Part shown: positions 6,406-14,191 of the stretch, in pieces
How positions within the stretch are numbered: position 1 is the stretch's first letter
How the letters are laid out: every line of letters starts with the position of its first letter
Source: Planctomycetota bacterium
GTDB lineage: Bacteria; Planctomycetota; Phycisphaerae; FEN-1346; JAACEH01
Direction: 5' to 3'
DNA: 40,081 bases
Assembly: GCA_016935955.1 (NCBI GenBank)
Contig: JAFGPY010000457.1
Location: 1 to 40,081 of the forward strand
Translations under genes and position numbers: made by a program
Notes under the pieces: generated by a model
Databases searched by the model: none
Seen by the model: the letters and a program-made list of their open reading frames with translations, nothing else
What the model was told of the DNA's origin: nothing

Positions 6406-7133
6406 ACGAGAAGTTGACCACGGCCGGTTCGCGGTTGCGGATCGTCATGGCGCCGCTGGCGCAGTGCGACCTGTTGGAGAAGAACGCCCGCTTCATGCCC
6501 GTCGAGCAGTACCGCCGCCTGGTGGAGAACATCAAGCGCGACGGCCAGTTGACCAGCGCGCCCTTCGCCGTCGAACGCGAGGGCCGCTACCTGATTCTCT
6601 CCGGCAACCATCGGGTGAAGGCGGCCCAGGATGCGGGGCTGAAGGAGATTCTGATTCTCTGCGCCCCGGCGGGGAGCCTCACGCACGAACAACAGGTGGC
6701 GATCCAGTTGTCGCACAATGCCATCGCCGGTCAGGACGATCTGGCCATCCTGCGCGAGTTGTACGACGAGATCGGCGACGTGGCCCTGAAGGAGTATTCG
6801 GGTCTCGACGACGCCCTGTTCGGTCGGATGCAACCGCCCAATATGGACCCGCTGAGTGAAGAGGGCCTCGACTTCCGCATGGTGACCATCGCCTTCCTGC
6901 CGCACGAACAGGAACGGGCGGAGGCGCTGCTGGCGAAGGTGCTGGAGCAGTCGATGGGCGACGTGACCTGGGTGAACCGCTTCGCCGAGTACGACCGGCT
7001 GCTGGATGCCCTGGCCGTGGCCAAGGCTCAGGCGGGGATCAAGAACACGGCCACGGCGTTCGGCCTGCTCCTGGACATCGTGGAGCGTCACCTGGACGAG
7101 TTGCCGCAACGCGAGAAGGCCAAGACCGCATAG
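6375..7133 (+). CDS. ParB/Srx-fold domain protein
   Basis: The frame is open from 5754, but the ATG at 6375 has an excellent ribosome site (AAGGAGGG, 6361-6368) and gives 252 residues, overlapping the preceding gene by 31 bases. Residues 30-95 match the ParB N-terminal domain: NARFMPVEQYRRLVENI, then a hydrophobic strand and SGNHRVKAAQDAGL (76-89), where SGNHR corresponds to the nucleotide-binding box of ParB. The rest is helical and lacks an obvious HTH. In phages such proteins often accompany DNA methyltransferases and terminases rather than acting in partition; here it sits directly between the two. Whether it binds CTP or cuts DNA cannot be seen. Confidence 0.75.
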   Translation: MVEREALGQVNEKLTTAGSRLRIVMAPLAQCDLLEKNARFMPVEQYRRLVENIKRDGQLTSAPFAVEREGRYLILSGNHRVKAAQDAGLKEILILCAPAGSLTHEQQVAIQLSHNAIAGQDDLAILRELYDEIGDVALKEYSGLDDALFGRMQPPNMDPLSEEGLDFRMVTIAFLPHEQERAEALLAKVLEQSMGDVTWVNRFAEYDRLLDALAVAKAQAGIKNTATAFGLLLDIVERHLDELPQREKAKTA

Positions 7134-7145
7134 CTGGGGTGAACG

Positions 7146-9251
7146 ATGGCTGTAGCCACACAAACCCCCGCCCAGCGGGGCCAATACCAGAAGCACCGCG
7201 AGCGGGCGCGGAACCGCAGCGCCGCCATTACGCTTGTGGGCCAGGAGATCGGGGCCATCCCCCCGATCCGCGACCTCTCGCGCCGACGCCGCGCCGACGC
7301 CGACTTCCGGTTCTTCTGCGAGACCTACTTCCCCCAGGTCTTCAGCCTCGCATGGAGTGAGGATCACCTCCGCGTCATCGCCAAGATCGAGCGGGTGGTC
7401 CTGGACGGTGAGACGCTGGCCGTGGCCATGCCGCGCGGCAGCGGCAAAACGTCGCTCTGTCTGGCGGCGGTCCTCTGGGGCATCCTCACCGGGGGACACA
7501 AGTTCGTCATGCTCATTGCCGGAAGCGAAGAACTGGCCCTGCGTCTGCTGTCGAACGTCAAGGCTCACCTGATGTCGAATGACGCCCTGCTGGGCGACTA
7601 CCCCGAGGCCCTCTACCCGATTCGCCGTCTGGAAGGCGAGACCCGCCGCGCCGCCGGTCAGCGCTACTACGGTGTGCTCACCCGGATCGGCTGGGGCGCG
7701 GACGAACTCGTGATGCCGACGATCCCCGGCAGCCCCTCCAGCGGGGCGATCATCCGGGTGTCCGGCCTGGAGGGGAACATCCGCGGCGCGGTCTACGTCC
7801 GCTACGACGGCCTGGCGGTGCGGCCCACGCTGGCCGTCTGCGACGATCCCCAAACCGACGCCTCGGCGAAGTCGGCCATTCAGACCGGCGACCGGCTCTC
7901 GATCATCGGCGGCGCCGTCGGCGGGCTGGCCGGGCCGGGCAAGCGCACCGCGGTCATCATCCCCTGCACGGTGATCCGCCAGGGCGATCTGGCCGACCAG
8001 CTTCTGGACCGCTCGCATAACCCCGAGTATCAGGGCGAGCGGACCAAGTTGCTCTACAGCTTCCCGAAGAACGAGACCCTGTGGGCCGAGTACAAGGAAG
8101 TCCGCAGCGCCGGCATCCTGGCCGGCGACGGCGGCAAGGCCGGCAACGAGTTCTACGCCGACCGCCGCGAGAAGATGGACGAAGGGGCCGTGTCCGGCTG
8201 GCCGGCGCGGTTCAACGTCACCGAGCTCTCGGCCGTGCAGCACGCCATGAATCTGTTGCACAAGGACGAAGCGACGTTCTGGAGCGAGTACCAGAACGAG
8301 CCCCAGGCCACCGAGGATGCGGTGGCGCTGCTGACGGCCGACGACATCCAGACCCGGTTGAACGGCCTGAAGGCCGGCGTGGTGCCCTTGAACGCCGATT
8401 ACCTGACGATGTTCGTGGACGTTCAGAAGGAGCTCCTCTTCTACGTCGTCGCCGCCTGGGAAAGCAACTTCACCGGCTATGTGATCGACTACGGCACCTG
8501 GCCGGAGCAGAAGCGGAGCCACTTCAGCCTGCGCGACGCCCAGCGGACCCTCCAGAAGGTGAGCAAGTCCCGCGCCCTGGAGGCCCAGCTTGCCGAGGGC
8601 CTCGACAAGCTCCTGAACGCCAAGGTCGGCCACGAGTGGACGCGCGAGGACGGAGCGGTCATGCGGATCGGCCTGGCGCTGGTGGACGCCAACTGGGCGC
8701 AGTCCACGGATGTGGTCTACCAGGTCTGCCGCCGGAGTGCCTATGCCGCCGTGCTCATGCCCAGCCACGGTCAGTTCGTGGGCGGGGCGAACAAGCCGTG
8801 GAGCGAGACGGCCCGCAAGAAGGGCGAGCGCCAGGGCTTGCACTGGCGCATCCCGGCCAGTCGTGGGCCGCGGGCGGTGCGGCACGTCCTGATCGACACG
8901 AACTTCTGGAAGAGTTGCATCCACCAGCGCTTCGCGACGCCGGTCGGCGACCGGGGGAGCCTGTCGCTGTGGGGCCGGTCGGGGTCGGTGCACCGGCTCT
9001 TCGCCGAGCACATGACGGCGGAGTATCGCGTCCGCGTCGAAGCCCGTGGGCGGGTGGTGGACGAGTGGAAGGCCCGAGTCGGCAAGCCCGACAATCACTG
9101 GTTTGACGGGATGGTCGGCTGCGCCACGGCGGCCGCGATCCTCGGGGCGGTTCTGTTGGAGCGGTTGCCCCGTGGCGGGAAGTCGGGTGAGTCGAAGAGC
9201 GGAGACGAAGTGAAACGGCGGCCCAAACGCCAGAAAGTGAGGTACCTGTGA
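7146..9251 (+). CDS. terL: Terminase large subunit
   Basis: A 701-residue packaging motor. Walker A PRGSGKTS lies at residues 96-103, and the Walker B strand LAVCDDPQTD near 235-244. A C-terminal nuclease domain starts around residue 420 with TMFVDVQKELLFYVVAAW, and a late acidic segment HWFDGMVGCATAA fits the last metal-binding position. The layout resembles the GpA/lambda-type large terminase. It uses ATP to pump DNA into proheads and cuts concatemers. It follows the ParB-like gene by 12 bases and overlaps the next gene by GTGA. Length is usual for the family. Confidence 0.9.
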   Translation: MAVATQTPAQRGQYQKHRERARNRSAAITLVGQEIGAIPPIRDLSRRRRADADFRFFCETYFPQVFSLAWSEDHLRVIAKIERVVLDGETLAVAMPRGSGKTSLCLAAVLWGILTGGHKFVMLIAGSEELALRLLSNVKAHLMSNDALLGDYPEALYPIRRLEGETRRAAGQRYYGVLTRIGWGADELVMPTIPGSPSSGAIIRVSGLEGNIRGAVYVRYDGLAVRPTLAVCDDPQTDASAKSAIQTGDRLSIIGGAVGGLAGPGKRTAVIIPCTVIRQGDLADQLLDRSHNPEYQGERTKLLYSFPKNETLWAEYKEVRSAGILAGDGGKAGNEFYADRREKMDEGAVSGWPARFNVTELSAVQHAMNLLHKDEATFWSEYQNEPQATEDAVALLTADDIQTRLNGLKAGVVPLNADYLTMFVDVQKELLFYVVAAWESNFTGYVIDYGTWPEQKRSHFSLRDAQRTLQKVSKSRALEAQLAEGLDKLLNAKVGHEWTREDGAVMRIGLALVDANWAQSTDVVYQVCRRSAYAAVLMPSHGQFVGGANKPWSETARKKGERQGLHWRIPASRGPRAVRHVLIDTNFWKSCIHQRFATPVGDRGSLSLWGRSGSVHRLFAEHMTAEYRVRVEARGRVVDEWKARVGKPDNHWFDGMVGCATAAAILGAVLLERLPRGGKSGESKSGDEVKRRPKRQKVRYL

Positions 9252-9508
9252 GAACGCAAGAGACGACGAAGAAGTCCCGGCGGGGCCGACCGAAGGGCAG
9301 CCCCAACCGCGAGGTGGACGTGGTGACGGCGGTGCCAACGCGCTGCAAGAAGTGCGGCAGCACCGAGCGGTCGCCCTACATCAACCGGCGGACCATGGAA
9401 GTCGGCGGCATCGAGCCCGATGGCACCCGCTACCGCCGCGTGGTCTGGCGTCGCTGCCGGTGCCTCGCCTGTGGACAGTGGCGGGACGATGTGTCTCACG
9501 AGTCCTGA
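9248..9508 (+). CDS. Small zinc-ribbon protein
   Basis: An 86-residue protein with a GTG start overlapping the terminase stop. The N-terminus is basic (KKSRRGRPKGSPN), similar to an AT-hook-like tail. Two CxxC-type pairs follow, CKKCG and CRCLACG, about 35 residues apart, typical of a zinc ribbon. It may bind DNA or help packaging. It is the last gene of the early operon before the cargo cassette. Confidence 0.7.
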   Translation: MRTQETTKKSRRGRPKGSPNREVDVVTAVPTRCKKCGSTERSPYINRRTMEVGGIEPDGTRYRRVVWRRCRCLACGQWRDDVSHES

Positions 9509-9666
9509 CACTTGACGCCAAGCACGACTGAAGACCGTAATTGGCGAGAATCACGCCGTATTCACTGGGATGGTGTTGCTTTTGTGTTGTGGATGCGCCA
9601 TAGTGGCATCTGACGGGCTATGGAATGGCACCCGGTTCGGCCCATTCAGGCGTCTATTGATTGTGG
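9509..9666. other. AT-richer spacer before the HEPN cassette
   Basis: Base composition drops visibly compared with the terminase genes. It contains an inverted repeat CCATAG (9598-9603) / CTATGG (9618-9623) and no supported gene. It probably marks the left edge of inserted cargo. Confidence 0.4.
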
Positions 9667-9695
9667 TTGACACGACCGGCCGAATCCCGTAGTCT
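9667..9695 (+). promoter_or_regulatory. Promoter of the HEPN cassette
   Basis: A perfect -35 TTGACA (9667-9672), 17-base spacer and TAGTCT (9690-9695) give a strong sigma70-type promoter. Transcription would start near 9702, which favours the ATG at 9774 over the ATG at 9705 for the first gene. Confidence 0.6.
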
Positions 9696-9773
9696 GCTAC
9701 GCTTTTGGCAGGTGTGGTGCGATTTTCACTCCCTTGGTGCCGCCGTTGGGATAGAATTGCTGAGGCAACGGAT

Positions 9774-10193
9774 ATGGCGCATCCGATGATGATGAAGGCA
9801 CTGGTGGGCGTCGAAGCTGTGCGACTGTTGCGTAACGATTCGCGGTTCAATAATGATGCGGCGAGCAGGTTGTACTATGCACTCTATCATGCGTGCTGGG
9901 CATTCCTTCAAAGCACGAAGCCGCCCACGCCATTCGACCCGATTCCCTTTTACCAGGGGCAAGCCAATTCCTACAGTCACAATAAGCTTGAGGAGAAGCT
10001 TCGGCCGCATCAGGATTTCGCGGCTGTCGCCGGCGAGCGATGGCAACATCTCCTTGGCCGTGCGTTGCGATGTCGGAGGAAGGCTGACTATGCATCCGAA
10101 GGGGTTGAGAAACAACTAGTTGATGATCTGGCGGGGAAAGTGGAAGTGGCGGTTAATGGCCTGCACGAGTTGCTGAGGAGCAGTGGCACATGA
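9774..10193 (+). CDS. HEPN domain protein, probable RNase-type toxin
   Basis: With the ATG at 9774 the protein has 139 residues. DAASRLYYALYHACWAFL (28-45) carries the HEPN signature R-x6-H (R32, H39), as in PF05168-type proteins, and a later RRKADYASEG segment (101-110) fits the conserved Arg/Tyr helix. HEPN proteins of this kind are commonly RNA-cutting toxins in toxin-antitoxin or abortive-infection systems. The usual MNT nucleotidyltransferase partner is not next to it; an unknown protein and a SecB-like chaperone follow instead, all with four-base overlaps. The DNA is less GC-rich than the phage genes on both sides, suggesting acquired cargo. The frame extends up to an ATG at 9705, but that lies almost at the predicted transcription start. 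Confidence 0.75.
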   Translation: MAHPMMMKALVGVEAVRLLRNDSRFNNDAASRLYYALYHACWAFLQSTKPPTPFDPIPFYQGQANSYSHNKLEEKLRPHQDFAAVAGERWQHLLGRALRCRRKADYASEGVEKQLVDDLAGKVEVAVNGLHELLRSSGT

Positions 10194-10690
10194 AGAAGAA
10201 CGACTTGACATACGAAGTGGCACCACTGTCTTCCTCTGAAATGGCGGAATCGCATGTAGCGTGCGCGCTGTCTATGCTGAGAGAGAGATTTCCTGGCGTC
10301 ATAACTCTCATGCGCCCACTGTCAGAGCAGGAAGCCTCCGAAGCGGGCGCCCAGTGGATCGCAGACGCGTTCTTCGTGCCATCACCGCAACTCCTGGAGT
10401 TTGAGGATTTCGTGGATGACTTGTCAGTTGACCTCTCTTCTGAGCACAACGTGAGGGTGCTTATCATCTCACACACGGAGGAGGCGACGAAGCAGTACTA
10501 CCTCGAAACACTCAATCAGTTGGCCCCGTTCGAGTTGGAGAATCGCGGCGGAGGTGCTGACTATTTCGAGGCCCGCACCGCATGCCCGTCATCACCTTCT
10601 TGGCACTTGCCGGAACATACAGTCGTTGTGGATGTCATGTGGCCGCCTTCGCTGGAGCCCGGCGACCGTATGACGCGAGAGGCGGCATGA
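10190..10690 (+). CDS. Unknown protein in the HEPN-SecB cassette
   Basis: A 166-residue protein I do not recognise. It is acidic, with a predicted helix-rich N-terminus (SSSEMAESHVACALSMLRER) and a central acidic stretch (EFEDFVDDLSVDLSSEH) followed by a hydrophobic strand VRVLIISH. No helix-turn-helix or MNT motif is visible. It starts in an ATGA overlap with the HEPN gene and ends in another with the SecB-like gene, so the three are translationally coupled. By position it is the candidate antitoxin that the chaperone would protect, or a second effector; this is inference only. Confidence 0.6.
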   Translation: MKKNDLTYEVAPLSSSEMAESHVACALSMLRERFPGVITLMRPLSEQEASEAGAQWIADAFFVPSPQLLEFEDFVDDLSVDLSSEHNVRVLIISHTEEATKQYYLETLNQLAPFELENRGGGADYFEARTACPSSPSWHLPEHTVVVDVMWPPSLEPGDRMTREAA

Positions 10691-11196
10691 CAATGACCGA
10701 AGGCACCGCCAACATCAACTTGACGCCTTTTCCCGTTCGAGTAGGCGAGATTGAACCGATTCGCATCGACTTCGAAGCGTTCGTGCCGCCTTCAGGCGCC
10801 AAAGCGCCGGTCTACTACGATCCGGCTGGTGTTGATTTTCGTGTGAGAGTCAAGTACCGGATTGATGACGGAACAGGCGTCGTGATCGTAATGGCAGAGG
10901 CAGACTTCGCCCAAGAGAAGGCTTCGTCAGATGATGCTGCGACAGACGCAAGCGAGCCGACGGTGAAGCCGCCATATAGGCTGGCAGTTGCGGCAGCGGC
11001 TTCGTTCAACTACGACGGCAAGGAGATGTCGAAGAAGGAAGTGACAACATGGTGTGAGAAGGGGGCATTCTTCGTTCTGTCGCCGTATCTGCGTCAACTT
11101 GTCTTTGATGTCACCGCAAGAAGTGGCTTTCCTACGATTACCCTTCCACTCGTTACGGTTCCCATCCTTCGTGACATGCCAAGCCAAGCTGAGTGA
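10687..11196 (+). CDS. SecB-like chaperone
   Basis: A 169-residue protein, close to the usual SecB length. The C-terminal part (about 118-160) reads KGAFFVLSPYLRQLVFDVTA then SGFPTITLPLVTVPI, matching the SecB pattern of F-P-Y, a helix, then G-x-F-P and N/T-L-x-P-V. The N-terminal half is beta-rich with a charged loop (about 75-95), as expected for a SecB barrel. SecB binds unfolded proteins; SecB-like versions in toxin-antitoxin-chaperone systems protect an otherwise unstable antitoxin. ATG 10687 overlaps the previous stop (ATGA); the frame runs further upstream, but only as a shadow of that gene. Confidence 0.7.
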   Translation: MTMTEGTANINLTPFPVRVGEIEPIRIDFEAFVPPSGAKAPVYYDPAGVDFRVRVKYRIDDGTGVVIVMAEADFAQEKASSDDAATDASEPTVKPPYRLAVAAAASFNYDGKEMSKKEVTTWCEKGAFFVLSPYLRQLVFDVTARSGFPTITLPLVTVPILRDMPSQAE

Positions 11197-11353
11197 TGGG
11201 CTGCCGGTCCTTAACGCGAATGTGGGCCTATCTTGGTCTACAGCAATAATCGCTTCACCTCTACATTCGAGATGTCCGCTTGCAACGCCGGGTTCTGTGC
11301 GTTGTAATAGTAGGCAGGACAACTGAATACAGGCGGGCCGGGCCGTCGGGGTA

Positions 11354-11370
11354 GCTCCCTGACAACCGAA
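11354..11370 (+). promoter_or_regulatory. Repeated box GCTCYYTGACAACCGAA (copy 2)
   Basis: GCTCCCTGACAACCGAA matches 15 of 17 bases of the box at 572-588 and is again directly followed by a hairpin (11371-11438). Each copy precedes the start of a gene block. Role unknown. Confidence 0.35.
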
Positions 11371-11438
11371 GCCGAGCCACCATCAAGCGCCGTGCGGGGC
11401 CGCACCCCTGCGCGGCGTTTCTGTTTTGGTGGCTCGGC
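11371..11438 (+). terminator. Large two-tier hairpin between the HEPN cassette and the head genes
   Basis: The outer stem GCCGAGCCACC (11371-11381) pairs perfectly with GGTGGCTCGGC (11428-11438). Inside, CGCCG (11388-11392) pairs with CGGCG (11413-11417) and GGGG (11396-11399) with CCCC (11405-11408). It could terminate cassette transcription or insulate the head operon, but no U-run follows, so a structured RNA or protein-binding role is also possible. Confidence 0.45.
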
Positions 11439-11464
11439 AGTCCCCCCCCTTTCGAGGGCTCACG

Positions 11465-11674
11465 ATGGCGGACCAGACGATGGCCGAACACGCGGCGGTG
11501 ATGGTGGCAAAGCTCCAGACGCTTCTTCAGGAGAACGTCGGCATCGCCAGCGTCACCGTGGACGGTCAGCAGGTGGCTTACACGAAGTTGACCGAAGACC
11601 TGGCCTACTGGCAGAGCGTAGTCGATCGCGCGAGCGGCGTGCGGCCGCGGGCCATGACGGTCAAGCTGGGATGA
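11465..11674 (+). CDS. Small gpW-like head connector protein
   Basis: A 69-residue protein with two helices around a short hairpin (LQENVGIASVTVDGQQV, then LTEDLAYWQSVVDRAS). Size, charge pattern and position immediately before a lambda-type portal gene match gpW-like head completion proteins, which close the head after packaging and form the tail attachment platform. The ATG at 11465 follows GAGGGCTCACG; the upstream in-frame ATG at 11426 lies within the hairpin region and is less likely. The assignment depends on size and gene order. Confidence 0.5.
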   Translation: MADQTMAEHAAVMVAKLQTLLQENVGIASVTVDGQQVAYTKLTEDLAYWQSVVDRASGVRPRAMTVKLG

Positions 11675-11678
11675 TTCG

Positions 11679-13103
11679 ATGGCGGAACTGACCTGCGACA
11701 TGCTCACGGACCTGCGACCCGCCCGGCGGCTGTCGGGCGAGTACGACGCCACGGTGGCCAATGCCCGGCGCAAGCAGCGGGTCCGCGTCCTCAAGAGCGA
11801 AGACGACACGCTGGTTCCGGCCGACCGCAAGGCCCTGGTGGTCGCCAACCGCGACATTCACCGCAACTTCAGCCTGGCCGGCTGGGCCATTCGCAAGCAC
11901 CTCGATTACGTCTCGACCTTCACTTTCCAGAGCCGCACGGGCGACGATGCCCTCGACACCGAGATCGAGAGCCGCATGGCCTGGTGGAGCCGGGCGGAGA
12001 ACTGCGACCTGCGGTCGATGCACGATCTGGACCGGCTGGTGCGGATGCTGGAAGAGCGGCGCACGGTGGACGGCGACGTGTTCGTGCTGAAGCTCTCCGA
12101 CGGCCGGCTCCAGACCATCGAGGGCGACCGGGTGGGCAATCCCAACTCGGCCGCGCCGATTGACTTTTCAAGCGGCAACTGGGTGCACGGCGTCCAGGTC
12201 ACGCCCGGCGGGCGGCCGCTGCGCTACTGCGTCTGCCGGCGGACCCGGTGGGGCGGCCTGGTCTTCTCGAAGATCGTCCCCGCCTGGAACATCGAGAGCC
12301 ACGGTTTCTACAGCCGCCTCGACCAGGTACGGGGCATCACGCCGCTGGCGGCGGCGGTCAACGCTTTCCGCGACGTGTACGAGGGCTTCGACTACGCGCT
12401 GGCCAAGATGAAGGTCTCGCAGATGTTCGGCCTGGTCTTCTACCGCGACTATGACGGCGGCGGGATCGGGCAGACCACGAAGCGCGACGACGAGAGCGAA
12501 GGCTACGACGTGGACCTGGGCCGCGGGCCGATGGTCCTGGACCTCGACCCGTCGGACCGCGCCGAGTTCTTGGAGTCGAAGAGCCCGAGCACCGAGTTCC
12601 AGTCGTTCGCCCAGACGATGATCGGGGCGGCGCTGAAGAGCCTGGACATCCCCTTCTCTTTCTTCGACGAGTCGTTCACCAACTACAGCGGCGCCCGGCA
12701 GGCACTCTTGCAGTACGAGCAGAGCGCCACGGCCAAGCGGCGCGACGTGCAGCGGTTGCTGGACCGGCTCACCCTCTGGCGCCTGGGCCTCTTCGTCGCC
12801 GACGGGGAACTGAAGCTGCCATCCGGGAAGACCCTCGAAGACCTGTCGTGGGAATGGGTGCCGGCGGGCCTGCCCTGGATTGATCCGCTGAAAGAGGTCA
12901 ACGCCGACGTGGCCGCGGTGAACAATGTGCTGTCGTCCCGCACCGAGGTCCTCAAGCAGCGGGGCCGCGACTTCAAGGACGTGGTGGACGAGCTGGCCCG
13001 CGAGAACGAGTACATGGCCGCCAAGGGCGTGGCGGTGGTGCCGGGCTTCGCCCCGGTGCCGGCCGAGCCCGCCGATGACAAGGGTGGAGACAAGAAACGA
13101 TGA
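11679..13103 (+). CDS. Portal protein, lambda family
   Basis: A 474-residue portal protein. The N-terminal region (DRKALVVANRDIHRNFSLAG) and the core (LEERRTVDGDVFVLKL, then GDRVGNP) are typical of lambda gpB-like portals, as is the NYSGARQALLQYEQSATAKR segment near residue 340. Twelve copies form the ring through which DNA enters the head. The disordered C-terminus ends in EPADDKGGDKKR. Its stop overlaps the following protease gene (ATGA). The gene order gpW-like, portal, protease, capsid is the standard head operon. Confidence 0.88.
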   Translation: MAELTCDMLTDLRPARRLSGEYDATVANARRKQRVRVLKSEDDTLVPADRKALVVANRDIHRNFSLAGWAIRKHLDYVSTFTFQSRTGDDALDTEIESRMAWWSRAENCDLRSMHDLDRLVRMLEERRTVDGDVFVLKLSDGRLQTIEGDRVGNPNSAAPIDFSSGNWVHGVQVTPGGRPLRYCVCRRTRWGGLVFSKIVPAWNIESHGFYSRLDQVRGITPLAAAVNAFRDVYEGFDYALAKMKVSQMFGLVFYRDYDGGGIGQTTKRDDESEGYDVDLGRGPMVLDLDPSDRAEFLESKSPSTEFQSFAQTMIGAALKSLDIPFSFFDESFTNYSGARQALLQYEQSATAKRRDVQRLLDRLTLWRLGLFVADGELKLPSGKTLEDLSWEWVPAGLPWIDPLKEVNADVAAVNNVLSSRTEVLKQRGRDFKDVVDELARENEYMAAKGVAVVPGFAPVPAEPADDKGGDKKR

Positions 13104-14155
13104 ATGAGACCCAGAAGAAGGTTCCGGCCGCGGCGCTGCGGCTTTCGGTGGGGCCGCTGGAGTTCGGCGACAACGGCGAGGGCGCCAAGACCGCCCCGAT
13201 CAAGATGGTCGCCCGCTCGGGCCAGCCCATTGAGCACTGGTACTGGGGCAAGGTCGTTCACGACATGGCCGGGATGACGCTCCACAAGAGCCGCGTGCCG
13301 GTGGATTACGTGCACGCGCCGGGCGAGGTGCTGGGCTACCTGAACCACTTCGATACCGCCAGCGGCGACCTGGTGGCCAGCGGCGCCCTGACGCCCTTCA
13401 AGGACGGCGACCGGGCCAGCGAGGTCATCTATAAGGCCCGCCAGGGTGTGCCCTACGAGGCCAGCATCAACTTCGGCGGCGACGGGATCAAGGTCGAGGA
13501 ACTCGCCCAGGGCCAGGTGGCCCAGGTCAATGGCTACGCCTTCGAGGGGCCGGGCATCATCATCCGCCAGTGGCCCCTGCGGGGCGTGGCGGTCTGTCCC
13601 TACGGGGCCGACATGCACACGGCGTCGGAACTGTCCGAGGCCGGCGAGATTACCGTGACGTGCCTGAGCAGGAAGGAGAACGCGATGGATACTGGCAAAC
13701 AGCCCGTCGAGGCGGCCCAGCCGGTCGCCGTGGAAGCGGGAGCGCCCGTCGAGGCCGCGGCCGTGGACACTGGCGCAACGCAGACGGCGGAGCCCGCGAA
13801 AGCCGAGGGCGTCGAGGCCGGGAAGCAGGAGTTGTCGCAGGGCGCGGAGTTCCTGCGGCGGTTCGGCGATCAGGGCGGCGTGTGGTTCGCCCAGGGCAAG
13901 ACCCTCGCCGAAGCGCAGGAGCTCTACGTGGCGGAGCTCAAGGCCCAGGTAACGGCCAGGGACGGCGAGATCGCCGACCTGAAGACGCGACTGAAGGCCC
14001 TGCCGCGCGGGGCCGTGGAGCCCGTCGAGTTCGACGCCGCTGAGGGGGCGCCGGCCCTCGGGGCGAAAGAGGCCCGGATGCGGCGCAATCTCCCCAAGGG
14101 GCTGGCCGACTTCGCAGCGAGCATCAAGCTCCCGCAGCCGAAGGGCCAGAGGTAA
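13100..14155 (+). CDS. Prohead protease with C-terminal scaffold-like region
   Basis: A 351-residue protein. The N-terminal about 180 residues resemble phage prohead proteases: VDYVHAPGEVLGYL has a candidate catalytic His (residue 72) and YEASINFGG a candidate Ser (near 121). The rest is low-complexity, rich in Ala, Val, Glu and Pro (about 195-240), followed by a helical coiled-coil-like section (LAEAQELYVAELKAQVTARD), as expected for a fused scaffold. It would organise capsid assembly and cleave scaffold or capsid proteins. An internal ATG (MDTGKQPVEAA at about 13685, preceded by AGGAGAACGCG) could produce the scaffold separately, as in lambda gpC/Nu3. Confidence 0.7.
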   Translation: MNETQKKVPAAALRLSVGPLEFGDNGEGAKTAPIKMVARSGQPIEHWYWGKVVHDMAGMTLHKSRVPVDYVHAPGEVLGYLNHFDTASGDLVASGALTPFKDGDRASEVIYKARQGVPYEASINFGGDGIKVEELAQGQVAQVNGYAFEGPGIIIRQWPLRGVAVCPYGADMHTASELSEAGEITVTCLSRKENAMDTGKQPVEAAQPVAVEAGAPVEAAAVDTGATQTAEPAKAEGVEAGKQELSQGAEFLRRFGDQGGVWFAQGKTLAEAQELYVAELKAQVTARDGEIADLKTRLKALPRGAVEPVEFDAAEGAPALGAKEARMRRNLPKGLADFAASIKLPQPKGQR

Positions 14156-14191
14156 CACACTGTTCAATCGCAAGAAAGCGAGGAGTGTCAC

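Noticed and set aside
6330..9338. Minus-strand ORF of 1002 codons opposite the ParB-like and terminase genes
   Set aside because: Composition typical of a GC-rich antisense frame; the plus strand encodes clear ParB and TerL motifs.
9705..9773. Upstream start for the HEPN gene
   Set aside because: It lies almost at the predicted transcription start, and HEPN homology begins after the ATG at 9774.
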